Notes: a model not told the origin generated them from the letters alone. DNA of 64,000 nt from Xestospongia bergquistia (GCA_963965975.1 OZ014416.1:8219432-8283431), one strand, 5' to 3'; counted from the stretch's first letter, positions 12,880 through 24,296 are shown. Translations and numbers: made by a program.

Positions 12880-15504
12880 ATGGCCACGTGGGTAAGAAAA
12901 GCTATCGACTTGACTCAAATACCTCGAATTAAACTCAATAATCTTCAAGATCTACCAGGAGCGAAGCAGAAAGTAAGGCAATTATTTTAAGATTAATAGC
13001 ATTGGTCATCTGATTTCTCCATGTTGTATTCAATATCTGAAATGTACCTGTCAATGAAAAACAGGCTCAAAGAGTTGGACGAGGTCCTGGATCAGGGCGA
13101 GGTAAGACATGTGGACGAGGACACAAAGGCCAGGTATATAATACAACAGGAAAATAATAACATTGTTACCTGTTATCCTTAGGGTCAACGAAACAGGATG
13201 GCCATTAGGATTGGATTTGAAGGTGGACAAACGCCATTCTATTTGCGAATACCAAAACATGGGTTTAAGAATAGGTAAGTTAATGACGCGTGTATCCCTT
13301 TGATAACGAGTTCCTTGTTGTAATAATTGTTACTATTGTTTTAAAGTAAGTGTGTGGATGGATGGATGGAAGGACGGACAGATGGATGAATGGATGGATG
13401 AAAGGATAGACAAATGGATAAATGAAGGTAAAAATGGATGATTGGTCTGATGGAAGGGCAGACAGATGGATGGATAAACAGAAAGAATGGACTGACAGAT
13501 ACAAAATGGATACATCCAATAAAAATGGACAGATTTTAAACTACACTTTTTCTAATGGATATATTCTTTAGCATTTTTTTATGTAGTACTCACAATAATA
13601 TATGATCTTAAAACAACAAGACCAGATGTTAAATAAGATTATTAAAAATAACAATACTATTTTATCTCATTTCTCCTTTTTGTCCATTACTATATATCCA
13701 TTACTAATACTATAGCATCCATTACTAATACTATAACATCCATTACTAATACTATATATCCATTACTAATACTATAGCATCCATTACTAGTATTATATAT
13801 CCATTACTAATACTATAGCATCCATCACTAATACTATATATCCATTATTAATACTATAGCATCCATTACTAATACTATATATCCATTATTAATACTATAG
13901 CATCCATTACTAATACTATATATCCATTATTAATACTATAGCATCCATCACTAATACTATATATCCATTATTAATACTATAGCATCCATTACTAATACTA
14001 TATATCCATTATTAATACTATAGCATCCATTAATTTTAGTATATCCATTTCTTTGTTCTGTTTTTAGGTTCAGAGTAGAATACGAACCACTAAATTTAGG
14101 ATGGCTACAGCATTTAATTAACACAGGGCGTGTCGACCCCACCCATCCAATTAACATGTACACACTCAATAAAATTGGTGTCATAAAGAATATTAAAAAT
14201 GGAGTAAAATTATTAGCTGATGTAAGTGGGAGGGGGCTTATAATTAGAACATCTCTCATCTGGACACTTAATTAAAGGAATGTCCTCTTAATTAAAGACT
14301 ATTAATAGCTATATAATACAATAAATGTATTTTTAATATCTACATGTAATTTGTAAACTATTTATTCAGTGTCTAATGTATAATTTCATACATCTTAGGG
14401 AGCACACCTGTTTAAAGTTAATTAAAGGAATGTCCTCTTAATTAAAGACTATTAATAGTTATATAATACAACAAACATATTTTGAATATTAACATGTAAT
14501 TTGTAAACTTCTTATTCAGTGTCTAATATATAATTTCATGCATCATTAGAGAGCACACCTGTTTAAAGTTAATTAAAAAGGAACGTCCTCTTAATTAAAG
14601 ACTATTAATAGCTATATAATACAATAAATATTCTTTAGTATCTACATGTACATGTAATTTTAAAATCCTTTTATTCAATGCACAATTTATCCTTTAATTT
14701 CATATTTTATTTAGGGAGCAGATCTTTTTAAAGCTAAAGTTAACATTGAAGTTAGTAAGGCATCTAAAACTGCCATAGAAGTTGTTGAGAGAAATGGAGG
14801 AACTATTACGACTGCTTACTATAATAAGTTAGGTCTGCGGGTTCTCTTAAAACCAGAGAAATTTGAGGATCGGCAAAAACCTCGTCGTGCCCTGCCTGAT
14901 AAGAAATTAATGAAGTATTATTTGAATCCAGAGAATAGAGGATATTTACTTACTGAAGAAGGAAAAGAGAGATTAAAAGTAAGCTAGTCACTGTGGTAAG
15001 TACTGATGTTCATTAGTCTAGAGCTTACTAATGGTAGCTATCCTAGGTCACTGTGGTAAGTACTGATGTTCACTAGTCTAGAGCTTACTAATGGTAGCTA
15101 TCCTAGGTCACTGTGGTAAGTACTGATGTTCACTAGTCTAGAGCTTACTAATGGTAGCTATCCTAGGTCACTGTGGTAAGTACTGATGTTCACTAGTCTA
15201 GAGCTTACTAATGGTAGCTATCCTAGGTCACTGTGGCAAGTACTGATGTTCACTAGTCTAGAGCTTACTAATGGTAGCTATCCTAGGTCACTGTGGTAAG
15301 TACTGATGTTTACTAGTCTAGAGCTTACTAATGGCAGGTATCCTAGGTCACTAGTGATGTTTCTCTTCTCTCTCACTCAAGGAAGGAGGTATGGAGGGAG
15401 CCTATCTTGGTAAAGATGGAAGAGTACACATTCCTGGTAAACGTGTCACGCTCTATTCTCCACCCTCTCCACCTCAAGACACACTCTCAGATAATTCAAA
15501 TTAA
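12880..15504 (+). CDS. MRPL15: mitochondrial large ribosomal subunit protein uL15m
   Basis: Structural protein of the mitochondrial 39S subunit, homologous to bacterial L15. Six exons: 12880-12972, 13065-13133, 13183-13274, 14068-14221, 14715-14978 and 15382-15504, giving 264 residues with every junction in frame. The L15 core is plain: the Gly/Arg-rich loop [19 protein letters not shown], then [19 protein letters not shown], the segment [16 protein letters not shown], and KAKVNIEV further on. The N-terminus begins [11 protein letters not shown] and is short and basic, consistent with mitochondrial import. Intron 2 is only 49 nt. Intron 3 holds ATGG-type and 20-bp minisatellites; intron 4 holds a tandem duplication that copies the exon 5 acceptor; intron 5 is a 60-bp satellite array starting at its donor. 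The stop lies 33 nt from the PITHD1 stop on the other strand. Confidence 0.93.
13349..13520. repeat. ATGG/GGAT-type degenerate microsatellite
   Basis: Degenerate tetranucleotide repeat (GGATGGAT, GACAGATG variants) inside MRPL15 intron 3. Confidence 0.85.
13686..14036. repeat. 20-bp minisatellite in MRPL15 intron 3
   Basis: About seventeen copies of a roughly 20-bp unit (CCATTACTAATACTATA plus TAT or GCAT). The two endings largely alternate, so the higher-order period is about 40 bp. It ends close to the exon 4 acceptor (AG at 14066-14067). Each unit carries a TACTAAT box that resembles a branch point. Confidence 0.9.
14262..14745 (+). repeat. about 155-bp tandem triplication spanning the MRPL15 exon 5 acceptor
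   Basis: Three copies of a block containing AATTAAAG...GTCCTCTTAATTAAAG, a CATGTAATTT stretch, an ATTTCAT tract, then TTAG followed by GGAGCA (or AGAGCA) and TTTAAAG. In the third copy this TTAG/GGAGCAGATC is the genuine exon 5 acceptor (exon starts 14715). Copies one and two put equivalent AG sites at 14397-14398 and 14548-14549, so intron 4 carries two decoys of its own 3' splice site. Confidence 0.85.
14982..15355 (-). repeat. 60-bp satellite, array 5 (6 units)
   Basis: Six reverse-orientation units that fill nearly all of MRPL15 intron 5 (14979-15381). The intron donor GTAAGC at 14979 runs straight into a unit (TAGTCACTGTGGTAAG), and the array ends about 30 nt before the acceptor. Units are almost identical, suggesting recent amplification or homogenisation. 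In this orientation the GTAAGT and TACTAAT motifs of every unit are in the sense of the gene. Confidence 0.95.
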
Positions 15505-15537
15505 CAAGAATTATAACACAATACATATTGTAATATT

Positions 15538-17234
15538 TCATGATACAAAATCACTAACTGGTTGAAAGTTATCAAGTTTATGATCAGCTGGATTGGGGGA
15601 GGCTTCATATGTTGCTATAGTAACATCCTGTCTGTGTGCCTAAATGAGGACATCCCTTTCATTGAAGTGCATCATTAGAAGATTTCCATTTTTCATTATT
15701 CATAAAATGCTCTTGCCTGACATTGCTTAACTTCATGATAACCTACATTGCTAGGTTACCAGTGACTTGTACCAACTATTTACTTGATACATGAGAAAAT
15801 ATAAATTACTACACAACTAATCAATGCATTATCCCATCATAAAATATTCTTTAATATATTTCTTTCCTTCAATAATAACCTAGACTGTTAGGCTACCTAT
15901 TAATTTACTATACGACTGACCAAACCCATTTTAAAAATGCTTTTATGTAACAATATAATTACAATTATGTCCATGTTAACCACATAAATTGATAACATAA
16001 TTGCACTAGACAACTCCTAATTTTCAAATATGAAATCATATATAATCAATACATGCTCCTACAATTTGTGGCAAATAATTAAATTATAATTACCTCCTTA
16101 ATTATATCATATTATTAAAAATATAAACTAATATCTAGTATTACATACTAGTATATTAATTGTTAGGGAACTTGTAGTAAATAGAATACTGTAATAATAA
16201 ACAGAGAAAAACAATGTCATCTCTAGATGCATATCAATCATACTTATGAGTATGAGACTAATTGCATTAGAGAGTAAAGGAGCGATTACTATACCGCAAT
16301 TGCATAGATATAGTCATTGTAGTAAGACGTGGACTTTTGTACTTACTAGTGTAAAGTCACCTCGTAGTCCAACGTAGTACACTCGTGTTATTTCGTCACC
16401 GTGGTTACCAGGAATGTGTATAACGAGACTGTTAATTGAGTTAAAACGAGATGTTCTAAATGGATATATAGAAATAAAAATGGATGCATAATTATTACTG
16501 ATACATGATTAGAACACTTTAGTACAATGCACATGATGACCACACCCATTTACTTAAATCCATGTCCCACCCACTCACTTAATGGGATATTCATGAGTAG
16601 CACTGTCATCTCGTCCAACCTGTAAAACCTGCTCTGGTTCACCAGCTATTTCATCAAAACCTTGAGGATGACGATTTTTAAACAGTCTCAATTCGTTAGG
16701 ATGTTGACCCCCTTCTCCTCCCAATAATATCAGACCCTTTAGCTTAACGTTACCAGTAAACCTATATAAACAGTAATAACATAGTTATATACATGTACAT
16801 GATTGTATTGTATCATATGCTGTTACATGTGCCATAGTTACTTACGGGACATACAGAAGGAGTTCCTCATCAACATCACTGTCTACATACTGAGAATAAA
16901 AGACTTTATTTACATGTGGATATGTCCATATACATGTACACATTTATCCATCATCCAAGTGTTCATTCAACCATTTGTCCATTCTGTTATCTACTCATCT
17001 CATCTAGCTGTCATCCATCCATTTGTAATGTACATGTTACTAAACCTTTGTCAAATCTAATCGGTCTTCCCATGGCTTGAACACTTTCTTGCCGGCACCA
17101 TCTTCATGTTCATTAAAACACTCAACATGGTCTATGTCAATTTTCTGATACAAACTATATGCCACACTTGGGTCTCCAAGATCCTCGTGGGCGTGGTCAC
17201 AGCCACAGTTGCCATGGTGATGATGATGCGCCAT
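15538..17234 (-). CDS. PITHD1: PITH domain-containing protein 1
   Basis: Small protein made almost entirely of a PITH (proteasome-interacting, thioredoxin C-terminal-like) domain; family members are linked to the 26S proteasome. Five exons: 17234-17046, 16889-16846, 16761-16579, 16455-16347 and 15639-15538. They give 208 residues, close to the vertebrate length, with all phases consistent. Recognisable blocks: His-rich N-terminus MAHHHHHGNCGCDHAHED, VFKPWEDRLDLTK, DSDVDEELLLYVPFTGNVK, LRLFKNRHPQGFDEI, VYYVGLRGDFT and the C-terminal TYEASPNPADHK. The His/Cys-rich start is shared with the family (vertebrates begin MSHGHSHGG). Intron 4 is about 700 bp of AT-rich sequence with nothing else visible. 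The last exon contains an X-box-like palindrome (15611-15624). It starts 128 bp from POP1 on the opposite strand, so they probably share a promoter. Confidence 0.93.
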
Positions 17235-17362
17235 TTTAGTGGAACTTTCAAGGACAAACTAAATTACGGACGAGAACGGAAACGTTCTGAAATTTTTATA
17301 GAAATTCAATTGTATTTAATTTTCCGTATACTTTAATTAATAGAAATCAATATGTGTAGTTT
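17235..17362. promoter_or_regulatory. bidirectional promoter, PITHD1 / POP1
   Basis: Only 128 bp separate the divergent start codons, so both 5' UTRs and the core promoter must be packed here or overlap the first exons. No TATA box at a convincing position on either strand. Confidence 0.6.
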
Positions 17363-20300
17363 ATGCCAGTAAAATGTCGTATATTTCTACCCACGTGGTA
17401 CAAGATGGATCAAGCAGTTGAAGAAGAGGTCCAGTACTCATTACCTATTGTAGAAGACACGTCTGTTACCATAGCAACTACCTCAGAAAAAGACCCATCC
17501 ATTGCTATAGCAACTCCATCAGATACGGAAACCCGTAAAACAGGTCGTGCCAGAAGGAAAGAAAGAAAATTAAAGAACGAACCATCTAGTATATTATTAG
17601 ACAATACTCCAGACTCCATACAAGTATTTGACTTTGTCACTGCTAGAGCTAAAGAGTTCACGAGTATGTTACATGCTGTTGAAAATAAGGGCGGAGCTAA
17701 GAGAACTTTTCAAAAACTTCCAAGACATTTACGACGACGTGCAATGAGTTTCAATGTTCACCGGTTGCCACGGAAACTTCGTGATATGGCAGCGAAGGAA
17801 GTGAGAATAATACTGTGATAATGTAAATATTAATGTGTCCTATTGTAAGAGGTCCTGTCTTATGACTCTAATACCATCAGCCCAGCTCTAATATCTTGGT
17901 CAGCATTTGATAAATAAAACAATATGTCAACTCGCAGGACTTATATATATATATCCTTCTATTAGGTGATAGTTAAGAAGAATTAAGAGCTCCTGTTATT
18001 AATTAGAATTCATTTAAATAGTGATTCATTTAACTAATATTTTATTTAACTACAAGACTTGTTCTAACTATATAACAGAGAAAAAAACTACATTTTACTT
18101 TAAGGCATTATCTATATTAAAAAGGATATATTTATTACATTTAATAAATATGCATGTACTGAGTTTCCTCTTTGTATAATTCTGTTAATTTAATACAGGA
18201 TGACTCAAGTCATTTATTATATTCTCTATTGTACACACATGCAGTTAGAGACTGCCAATGGTGAGCTAGTAGGATCTAAAAAATCCAGTCGCCGTAAACG
18301 TAGAAAACCCAGCAACCTTCGTCAAGAATACATGAAACGTCAACATGATAATAAGGTGTGGTTAGAGACCCATATATGGCATGCCAAGAGAATGAAGATG
18401 GTTCCTCAATGGGGTTATTCTCTAGCTGAAAGATCTTGTAATAAAGGTGTTCGTGTTAACTACAGGTTTATGAAGAAAGGCAGTTTGATATCAGTAGGTT
18501 GGATGAAAGGACAAGTGGGAGGGAAAGGAGAGAGGAAGACTTGGTTATTTAATGCTGTGTGTCTTATCTATCTAGGATATATCTTATTATTGTTGTATTG
18601 AAGTAGAAGGAGAGCAGTCACAGATATTGAAGTCCCTGAGTTGCCTCTTCTCTGAAGATAGTGGTTAGTTCATCTGTATGTCTGTTCATTTACTATTTGT
18701 ATGTTCTGTTATGATATGAGGTAGTAATGTAGTAAAATGAACAGCTGTTTACACACTGCAAAATGAATGAATCCAACTCGATGCATTAACTACTCTAAGT
18801 AAATTTAATAGCTTTATACTTTAACACATACAGTTAATGTTGTTCATTGGATTATTTATGACAACAAATTAGAAACCCTAATGTTATCATTCTGGTTTAT
18901 TGGAGTAATTTACACTCTTTATGTAATAAATAATTTAATTGATATTTAATTGGGTTCGTCCGTGTTCGCCTACTCAGATTTTAATACAATAGTACCAGTT
19001 TGTTTACGGATACCGTAATTCTAATTAATAGAAGTTTTTAAAATTTTCACTGAATTAACATTCAAAAATTTAATTAAATCTCGTTGTTAAATACACAGAC
19101 TTAACTAAATTTCATAAGGTCTATTGACTTTGAAAAGATCCAAACATCTTTGAATGTGTTGAGGTATTTCAAAGAGAACAAGTCAGCACAGAGGTTTCGA
19201 TACAGCAGCTTGCAGCAGGTGCACGTCCACCTTATCAGAAAAAGAAAGCTATAGAGAAAGATTAACACATTAAGGAACTCAAAGAAAGATTTAGCAGTAA
19301 TATAATCTCTTTATCAGACTATGTTCCAGGCATGTATCAACACATTAACTTATGAATTCTTTAATCTTTACTTTTCTTAAATTGTACACTCTTTAATTAT
19401 CATTTACCTTAAACTCCTTCATCATTATTTAGACTATTTCAGTCCCTTTTGGTCCAGTAGCTCTTGCATTGTAATTTGTAAAATCGCAATATTTTTTTAA
19501 TTAGAATTACGGTATCTGTAGGCGAAAACGTACTATTGTATTAAAATCAGAGTAGGCGAACCCGTACTAACTCATTTAATTGAGGGGTTTCTCATCTCTG
19601 ACCCCTCCCTCCTTTTAATTACTAATTGTTTTGTTGTCAGATTTCTACTCGTCTGATGTAATAAGTGGATTAAAAGAGGGTGTGGCAGTTATGTATCATC
19701 CCTTGTCTTATCCTTATCAAGCTATTGGTCCAGTGTGGTTGTTATGGCAACCAAAATTAGAGACATCACACATTGTAAAATTGTGGGTGTGGTCTCATCC
19801 ATCAACTAAAGATGAAATGCACCAAGTATTGTTATCATTAGCTCCAACTACTAAACCTGTTGATAAAGAGAACTATTTAGCTGACTCCACCCACTCATTA
19901 ACTATCACACTACTCAAAGATCAGTTAATGCGATTCCGTTTAATTGGGCCTCAATCTCTTCCTGCCCTATTGTCCATTCTACATCCACCAGACTCAAACC
20001 AGTACTCACGCACTGAGCCCCATATTGATCCTGAAGGTCTTCGTCATTTAAAGTCATTGTCAAAGTGGACAGAGCTCTCAGAAACCAGCCAACATCGTCA
20101 ATGGTGGCTGAAAGATATCTTACCAGACCACACCCACCAACTATCTCAAGAATATGACATCATAAAAGAGTCATATGACCAGTTTCCTATTGGTAGTATT
20201 GTTGCCATGGTTACCCGAGACCCTCGGTTATATATCCCAGAGAAAAAAAACAGCTTAGGTTGTCCTCCACCTAAGGAGACAAAGTACACTCCACCCACTC

Positions 20301-22105
20301 AATTATTAAGCTTACTAGAAGACATTGAAGATGAGCCTCAAGAAAATAATGGCCAAGAAGAGATAAAAGAGAATACTGAGTTAGCTGATGAAGACAAACC
20401 TGAAGAGACTACTGACCAAAAAGATAAGGAAGAGAATGCTGAGTTAGCTGACGAAGATGAAGTTGATAAAGATGCATTGTTAGTAGCTTCTGTGCTAAGT
20501 AGACCACTCCCATTTCCTACGTCTGTCATGAATTCTCCTCTTTGGAACCCAGTCATACGAGAACATGCGTCTGATTCTAAATTACCTGATCATGTGATCA
20601 ATGAAGTTAGAGGAAAATTCTTTCTAAAACCTGACGAAACAGATTTGGGAGAAGAAACCTGTCATATCCCAGTTATGTTAATTAAAAGGAGTTACCCCAA
20701 TAAACCACACCTACTCATTAAACACACTTTTACTGGTTGGGATATTATACTTCCTCGTAATTGGGGGATGGCATTTTGGATTTCTTTGATTTACCAGGGA
20801 TGTCGTCCCTGTGGCCTCCAAGAATTAGTAAATTGTTGTAACATAGAATGCCTTGAACCTAACTTTCCCTCTGAATATCCAGACACTTTGGCAGGTCAGG
20901 ATGCAGGAAGGAAGGAAAGGGCTGATGGAGAGGAGCGTTATGCTCGATACCCCCCGGATAAAAGACCTAATTTTGGTAAATTAAAGGTACCTACCCCGTT
21001 TCATGCTGAATGGGCAGAACTTGTTAACAATTGTAAGACAATGTGGTCTGAAAATGGATCTTGTTCTGAGAATATGTTATTGGAAGAGCCTTTGTTACCA
21101 GATAGCCTCTCTAAGAAACCTCGGCTAGACTTGGAATCAGCTCAATCAGATGTAGTTACTATGGTAACAGCAGATCGACCACCTCAAATGGGTGTGTGTA
21201 ATAGCTCACCCTATTATGTGTTACGTTGTTCAAAAGCACATGAACGACTCTCACAATTTCATAATGATCTCTTTAAAACAAAGGCTAAGCCACCCCCACC
21301 TGAACAAGCTAACTCCACCTACTCTAATCTAGTTACCAAATATGGTATTGACACATTATTACAAGAGCATGGCAATGCATTGATAACAGTAACTCTTGAA
21401 ATAGCCAGTCACGGAACTCTCACATCTCATTCCACTCTCTCTATGCCTTTTCCTGAAGACTTGGCTTCTTATAAGTCTGATAAGCGTTATCTTGGTCCTG
21501 TGGAATCTCTTGCACCGAGAGGTGTGACCTTTGTGGAAGGAGGTGTGGTTTATATAGGTGTGTATCAGATGACAAGGAAAGAAATGAAGGAGTTAAAAAA
21601 AGAAAGACAACGAGTGAGTCGTAAAACAAAGAAAGAGAAATTGACTGAAGATTCTAAGATGGAATCAGGTATGAGCTTGAATTTATGAAAGTATGAGTAT
21701 ATAGGAATAGATATTTGTGATAATAGTGACTATATGTATATATATGTACACATATATTATATGTGAATACTAACACTTAAACTACAAGATATTGATAGAA
21801 TGAGAATATGGATTTATGAGCATGAGACTATGAAATATTTATTTATCATAGATCTTCATTCTCCACACGAAGCATTCAAACTAGCTTTACCTGTTCCTAG
21901 CCGACAAACCATAGGGTATATTGCTACCACGGCAGGCTATAGGCACATTTCTTCACGTTCCTCTGCTATTGGTCATTGTTCTCTTGTGGGATGGGTGGAG
22001 CTATGTAAGACATGTTATTTAGTTAATGTAAAAGGTGTGGTCTTTTTGGTACGAGGCCACACCCAGCAATATTATATAGCGTATGGAAACTTGTGTATTG
22101 TATAA
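17363..22105 (+). CDS. POP1: ribonuclease P/MRP protein subunit POP1
   Basis: Largest protein subunit of the RNase P and RNase MRP ribonucleoproteins, needed for 5' maturation of tRNAs and for pre-rRNA processing in nucleus and nucleolus. Five exons: 17363-17800, 18245-18493, 18576-18663, 19641-21668 and 21852-22105, joined in frame to 1018 residues (human protein about 1024). The POP1 N-terminal block is clear: KLPRHLRRRAMSFNVHRLPR, then WLETHIWHAKRMKMV and YRFMKKGSLIS|DISYYCCIE across an exon junction. The POPLD block GWDIILPRNWGMAFWISLIY lies mid-protein, and the last exon encodes RQTIGYIATTAGYRHIS, as in the C-terminal domain. Translation could start at 17363 or at the in-frame ATG 17405. 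Residues about 500-545 are acidic and low complexity. Intron 3 hosts a 622-bp hAT-like element. Two X-box-like palindromes fall in coding sequence (17465, 21155). Confidence 0.95.
18952..19573. mobile_element. hAT-like element with long terminal inverted repeats, in POP1 intron 3
   Basis: A 622-bp insertion bounded by 8-bp direct repeats ATTTAATT (18944-18951 and 19574-19581). Terminal inverted repeats are about 80 bp; they include GTTCGCCTACTC, GATTTTAATACAATAGTAC and GATACCGTAATTCTAATTAA on both ends, with a few mismatches at the very tip. The middle (about 19140-19340) holds a short coding-looking stretch with a stop and possible frame breaks (…QQLAAGARPPYQKKKAIEKD, then HIKELKERFSSNIIS). 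I read that as a remnant of transposase. The 8-bp duplication is what hAT elements make; the family assignment of the remnant is inference. Confidence 0.7.
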
Positions 22106-22328
22106 GTTTGTCAGTAACAATGATCAAAATAATCTCATCATTGTTAATATTAATTGCAACAATTATTATTAATATTAAAGTGACCTCATAGATCATTAAT
22201 ATTTAATAATTTATTAATAAACTACTAAGATAAACTATTATAACAGTTTGTCATCAGATTATTATGTATTTAATAATTTATTAATAAACTACTAAGATAA
22301 ACTATTATAACAGTTTGTCATTAGATTA
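22106..22328. repeat. intergenic with 68-bp tandem duplication
   Basis: Between the convergent POP1 and lineage-specific gene stops. A block ATTTAATAATTTATTAATAA...CAGTTTGTCAT is present twice in tandem (22198-22264 and 22266-22332). It is otherwise AT-rich sequence that presumably carries both 3' UTRs. Confidence 0.7.
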
Positions 22329-22545
22329 TTATGTATTTATTTTTTCAATTTGAAACCAGCAGTTATACAATTCATCAGTGTCCTCATTGACCACACCCAC
22401 TACATGACTATTCACTTCTTTGGGTATGGCCCAAACGTCTTTAGCATTTACTCCACCCACGTGAATTTTGACATAAGATGAGTTGCCAATGGGTGTGTCA
22501 TAAAATAGCGTAATAACACATGAATTTGGGATATCCTATAAAGAG

Positions 22546-22590
<45 letters not shown>

Positions 22591-23525
22591 TAATTTTATT
22601 ATCATGTTTATTGATATGTGATACAATATCATTTAAAATGTATCGTTAAGATATTTTATATAAATTAATAATTATAACTTGTATAATTATAACTTCACTG
22701 TATACACTGTAAAATTGATTGATAACTAATGTACATTATTTTATTTTATACATAAATTAAAGTGAACAATAACTAAATAAAAGTAAGAATTAACAATCTC
22801 AAAAACTATAACAAAATGAACTTTTCTTACTAAAACAACACTAATACGAATGCACAATACACTGTAAAATTGATTGGTTGATTTAACTATTATTTGGTTA
22901 TACAGGTTGCAATTACAAACTTATTTTTGTTAGAAAAGTAATCATAATACTGTTTTCATTACTAATGTACTACTGCTTAAGTAGCTACATAGCCACTAAT
23001 TTCATGACACATTAGTAATCAAAATAGTTTTAAGTTTACTTTTTGCATATGCAACCAATATAATCATGTATTGGTTAAATTAACTGTTCAATTTTTACAG
23101 TGTAATGTTATAACTATCTACAATATATCAATGCAAACAGAATGACATTCTTTTCTTGCTAACAGCAAAGAATGTTGACTTATGATCTGTGTTTCTTTTC
23201 TCTACATGTACCTATACACATACACTTCAACACTAAACAACATTGCATTACCACAAATACTTTGTATTCTAAATACAGCTATACTTACTGTAGAAGTTGC
23301 AATGATTTTTTTTGTCTTCATATCCACTCCAAGTTTTTCTTCTGGATCTACTTCTAAACATATTTTCAAGGAACTGGTACTAGCTCCTTTCTTGTGTGTT
23401 CTTTCTACTTTAAATATTGATTCTGGCCTATCTGTTTTGAATCCTCCAGTTTCTAACTGTTGACTGCTCTCATCCCATTGAAGTAGTTTTAAATTATCAT
23501 TTACATGTGCAAAAATGTTGGCTTT
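22329..23525 (-). CDS. unrecognised family, copy 2 (two 3' exons; 5' end unresolved)
   Basis: Two exons are supported: 23525-23289 and 22535-22329 (stop TAA), joined in phase to 147 residues. I do not recognise the family. It is clearly homologous to the gene at 24857-26775: both share KANI at the exon start, SIF.(I/V)ERT..K.(A/T)STS in the first exon, and FYDT.IGNSS..(I/K)IHVGGV then WA(I/V)PK and WFQIE in the second. The motif F.(I/V)E(R/K) occurs once per exon, suggesting an internal repeat of a beta-rich fold; a beta-trefoil is conceivable but unproven. Upstream (about 23630-23760, minus strand) there is a further coding-looking stretch (DKYSFDFLYKHTTFDITF) that may be another exon or a relic. 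The intron at 22536-23288 contains an (AAT)n microsatellite and a 243-bp MITE. Purifying selection looks likely because phase and motifs survive despite low identity. Confidence 0.55.
22540..22592. repeat. (AAT)n microsatellite
   Basis: Uninterrupted TAA/AAT trinucleotide run of about 15 repeats in the intron of the copy 2 gene. Confidence 0.95.
22860..23102. mobile_element. foldback MITE with TA target duplication
   Basis: A 243-bp near-palindrome starting CACTGTAAAATTG and ending CAATTTTTACAGTG, flanked on both sides by TA (22858-22859 and 23103-23104). The two halves match imperfectly to a central TGCTTAAGTAGC. TA target duplication and a CACTGTA-type tip suggest a Tc1/mariner-mobilised non-autonomous element. 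A truncated relative (CACTGTAAAATTGATTGATAAC) begins at 22704. Inserted in the intron of the copy 2 gene. Confidence 0.6.
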
Positions 23526-23984
23526 CTAGATGACAAATGAATAATAAAAGATTGAATAAATAAATACTAATGATGATCTTACATAAGTCATAACTATACT
23601 TTCAGCTTCAATCATTTTCTTGTGGTATTGTTACAGTAAATGTCTCCACCTTGGTCCTTTGTCTCCTCTGCTATATGATCTGCAGTAAATGTAATATCAA
23701 ATGTTGTGTGTTTATATAGGAAGTCAAAACTGTATTTGTCTATCATAAGTCAATACTTTGTATGTATTAACTGATGTCCACACCCTATACTCTCAACTAT
23801 AAAAACTAAAGTAATACTTCCTGTTGAACCCTGTTGTTGTTTTTTTGTGGTTTTGATCCTATAATTCAAATTGACCATATATGGTAAAACCAGTCAAAAG
23901 CCAATAAGGGATTTACCATATTGAAAGTTATGGTTACATTGTATGGGATTTTATGACTATGACACCTCCACTTTCAGTCAGACA

Positions 23985-24296
23985 CCAGGTCAAATAGTAT
24001 TTAAATACTTTCCAAATACTTCTTTGTACTATCCCAGAACATTCCCAATATTTTATTTTACATGTAATGAACTAATCATTACAAAGTATTAATTGCATCC
24101 AATAACCACAAGTTCTTCAAATGTTTTCAGTTAGGTGACATCGATTGGGACAAAAAAGTTTCCTGCTATGCTGAATGTCATTCCACAGAAACAAACAATT
24201 TAAAAAACAGTATTTGAAGATTTCACAAAATATTTCAAATACAAATACAAATACTCAAAAAAGTATTTAAATACAAATACTCATGTATTTGACCCC
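23985..24296. mobile_element. possible MITE with GGTCAAATA inverted ends
   Basis: Left end AGGTCAAATAGTATTTAAATAC and right end GTATTTAAATAC...TATTTGACCCC are inverted relative to one another over roughly 25-30 bp with a small indel. No clean target duplication found, so the borders are approximate. The rest of 23530-24856 is AT-rich with no gene I can support, apart from the possible exon noted for copy 2. Confidence 0.35.

Noticed and set aside
13280..13519. Ser/His/Pro-rich minus-strand frames
   Set aside because: Products of the ATGG microsatellite in MRPL15 intron 3.
20338..20556. Ser-rich minus-strand frame in POP1
   Set aside because: Antisense shadow of the acidic low-complexity region of POP1.
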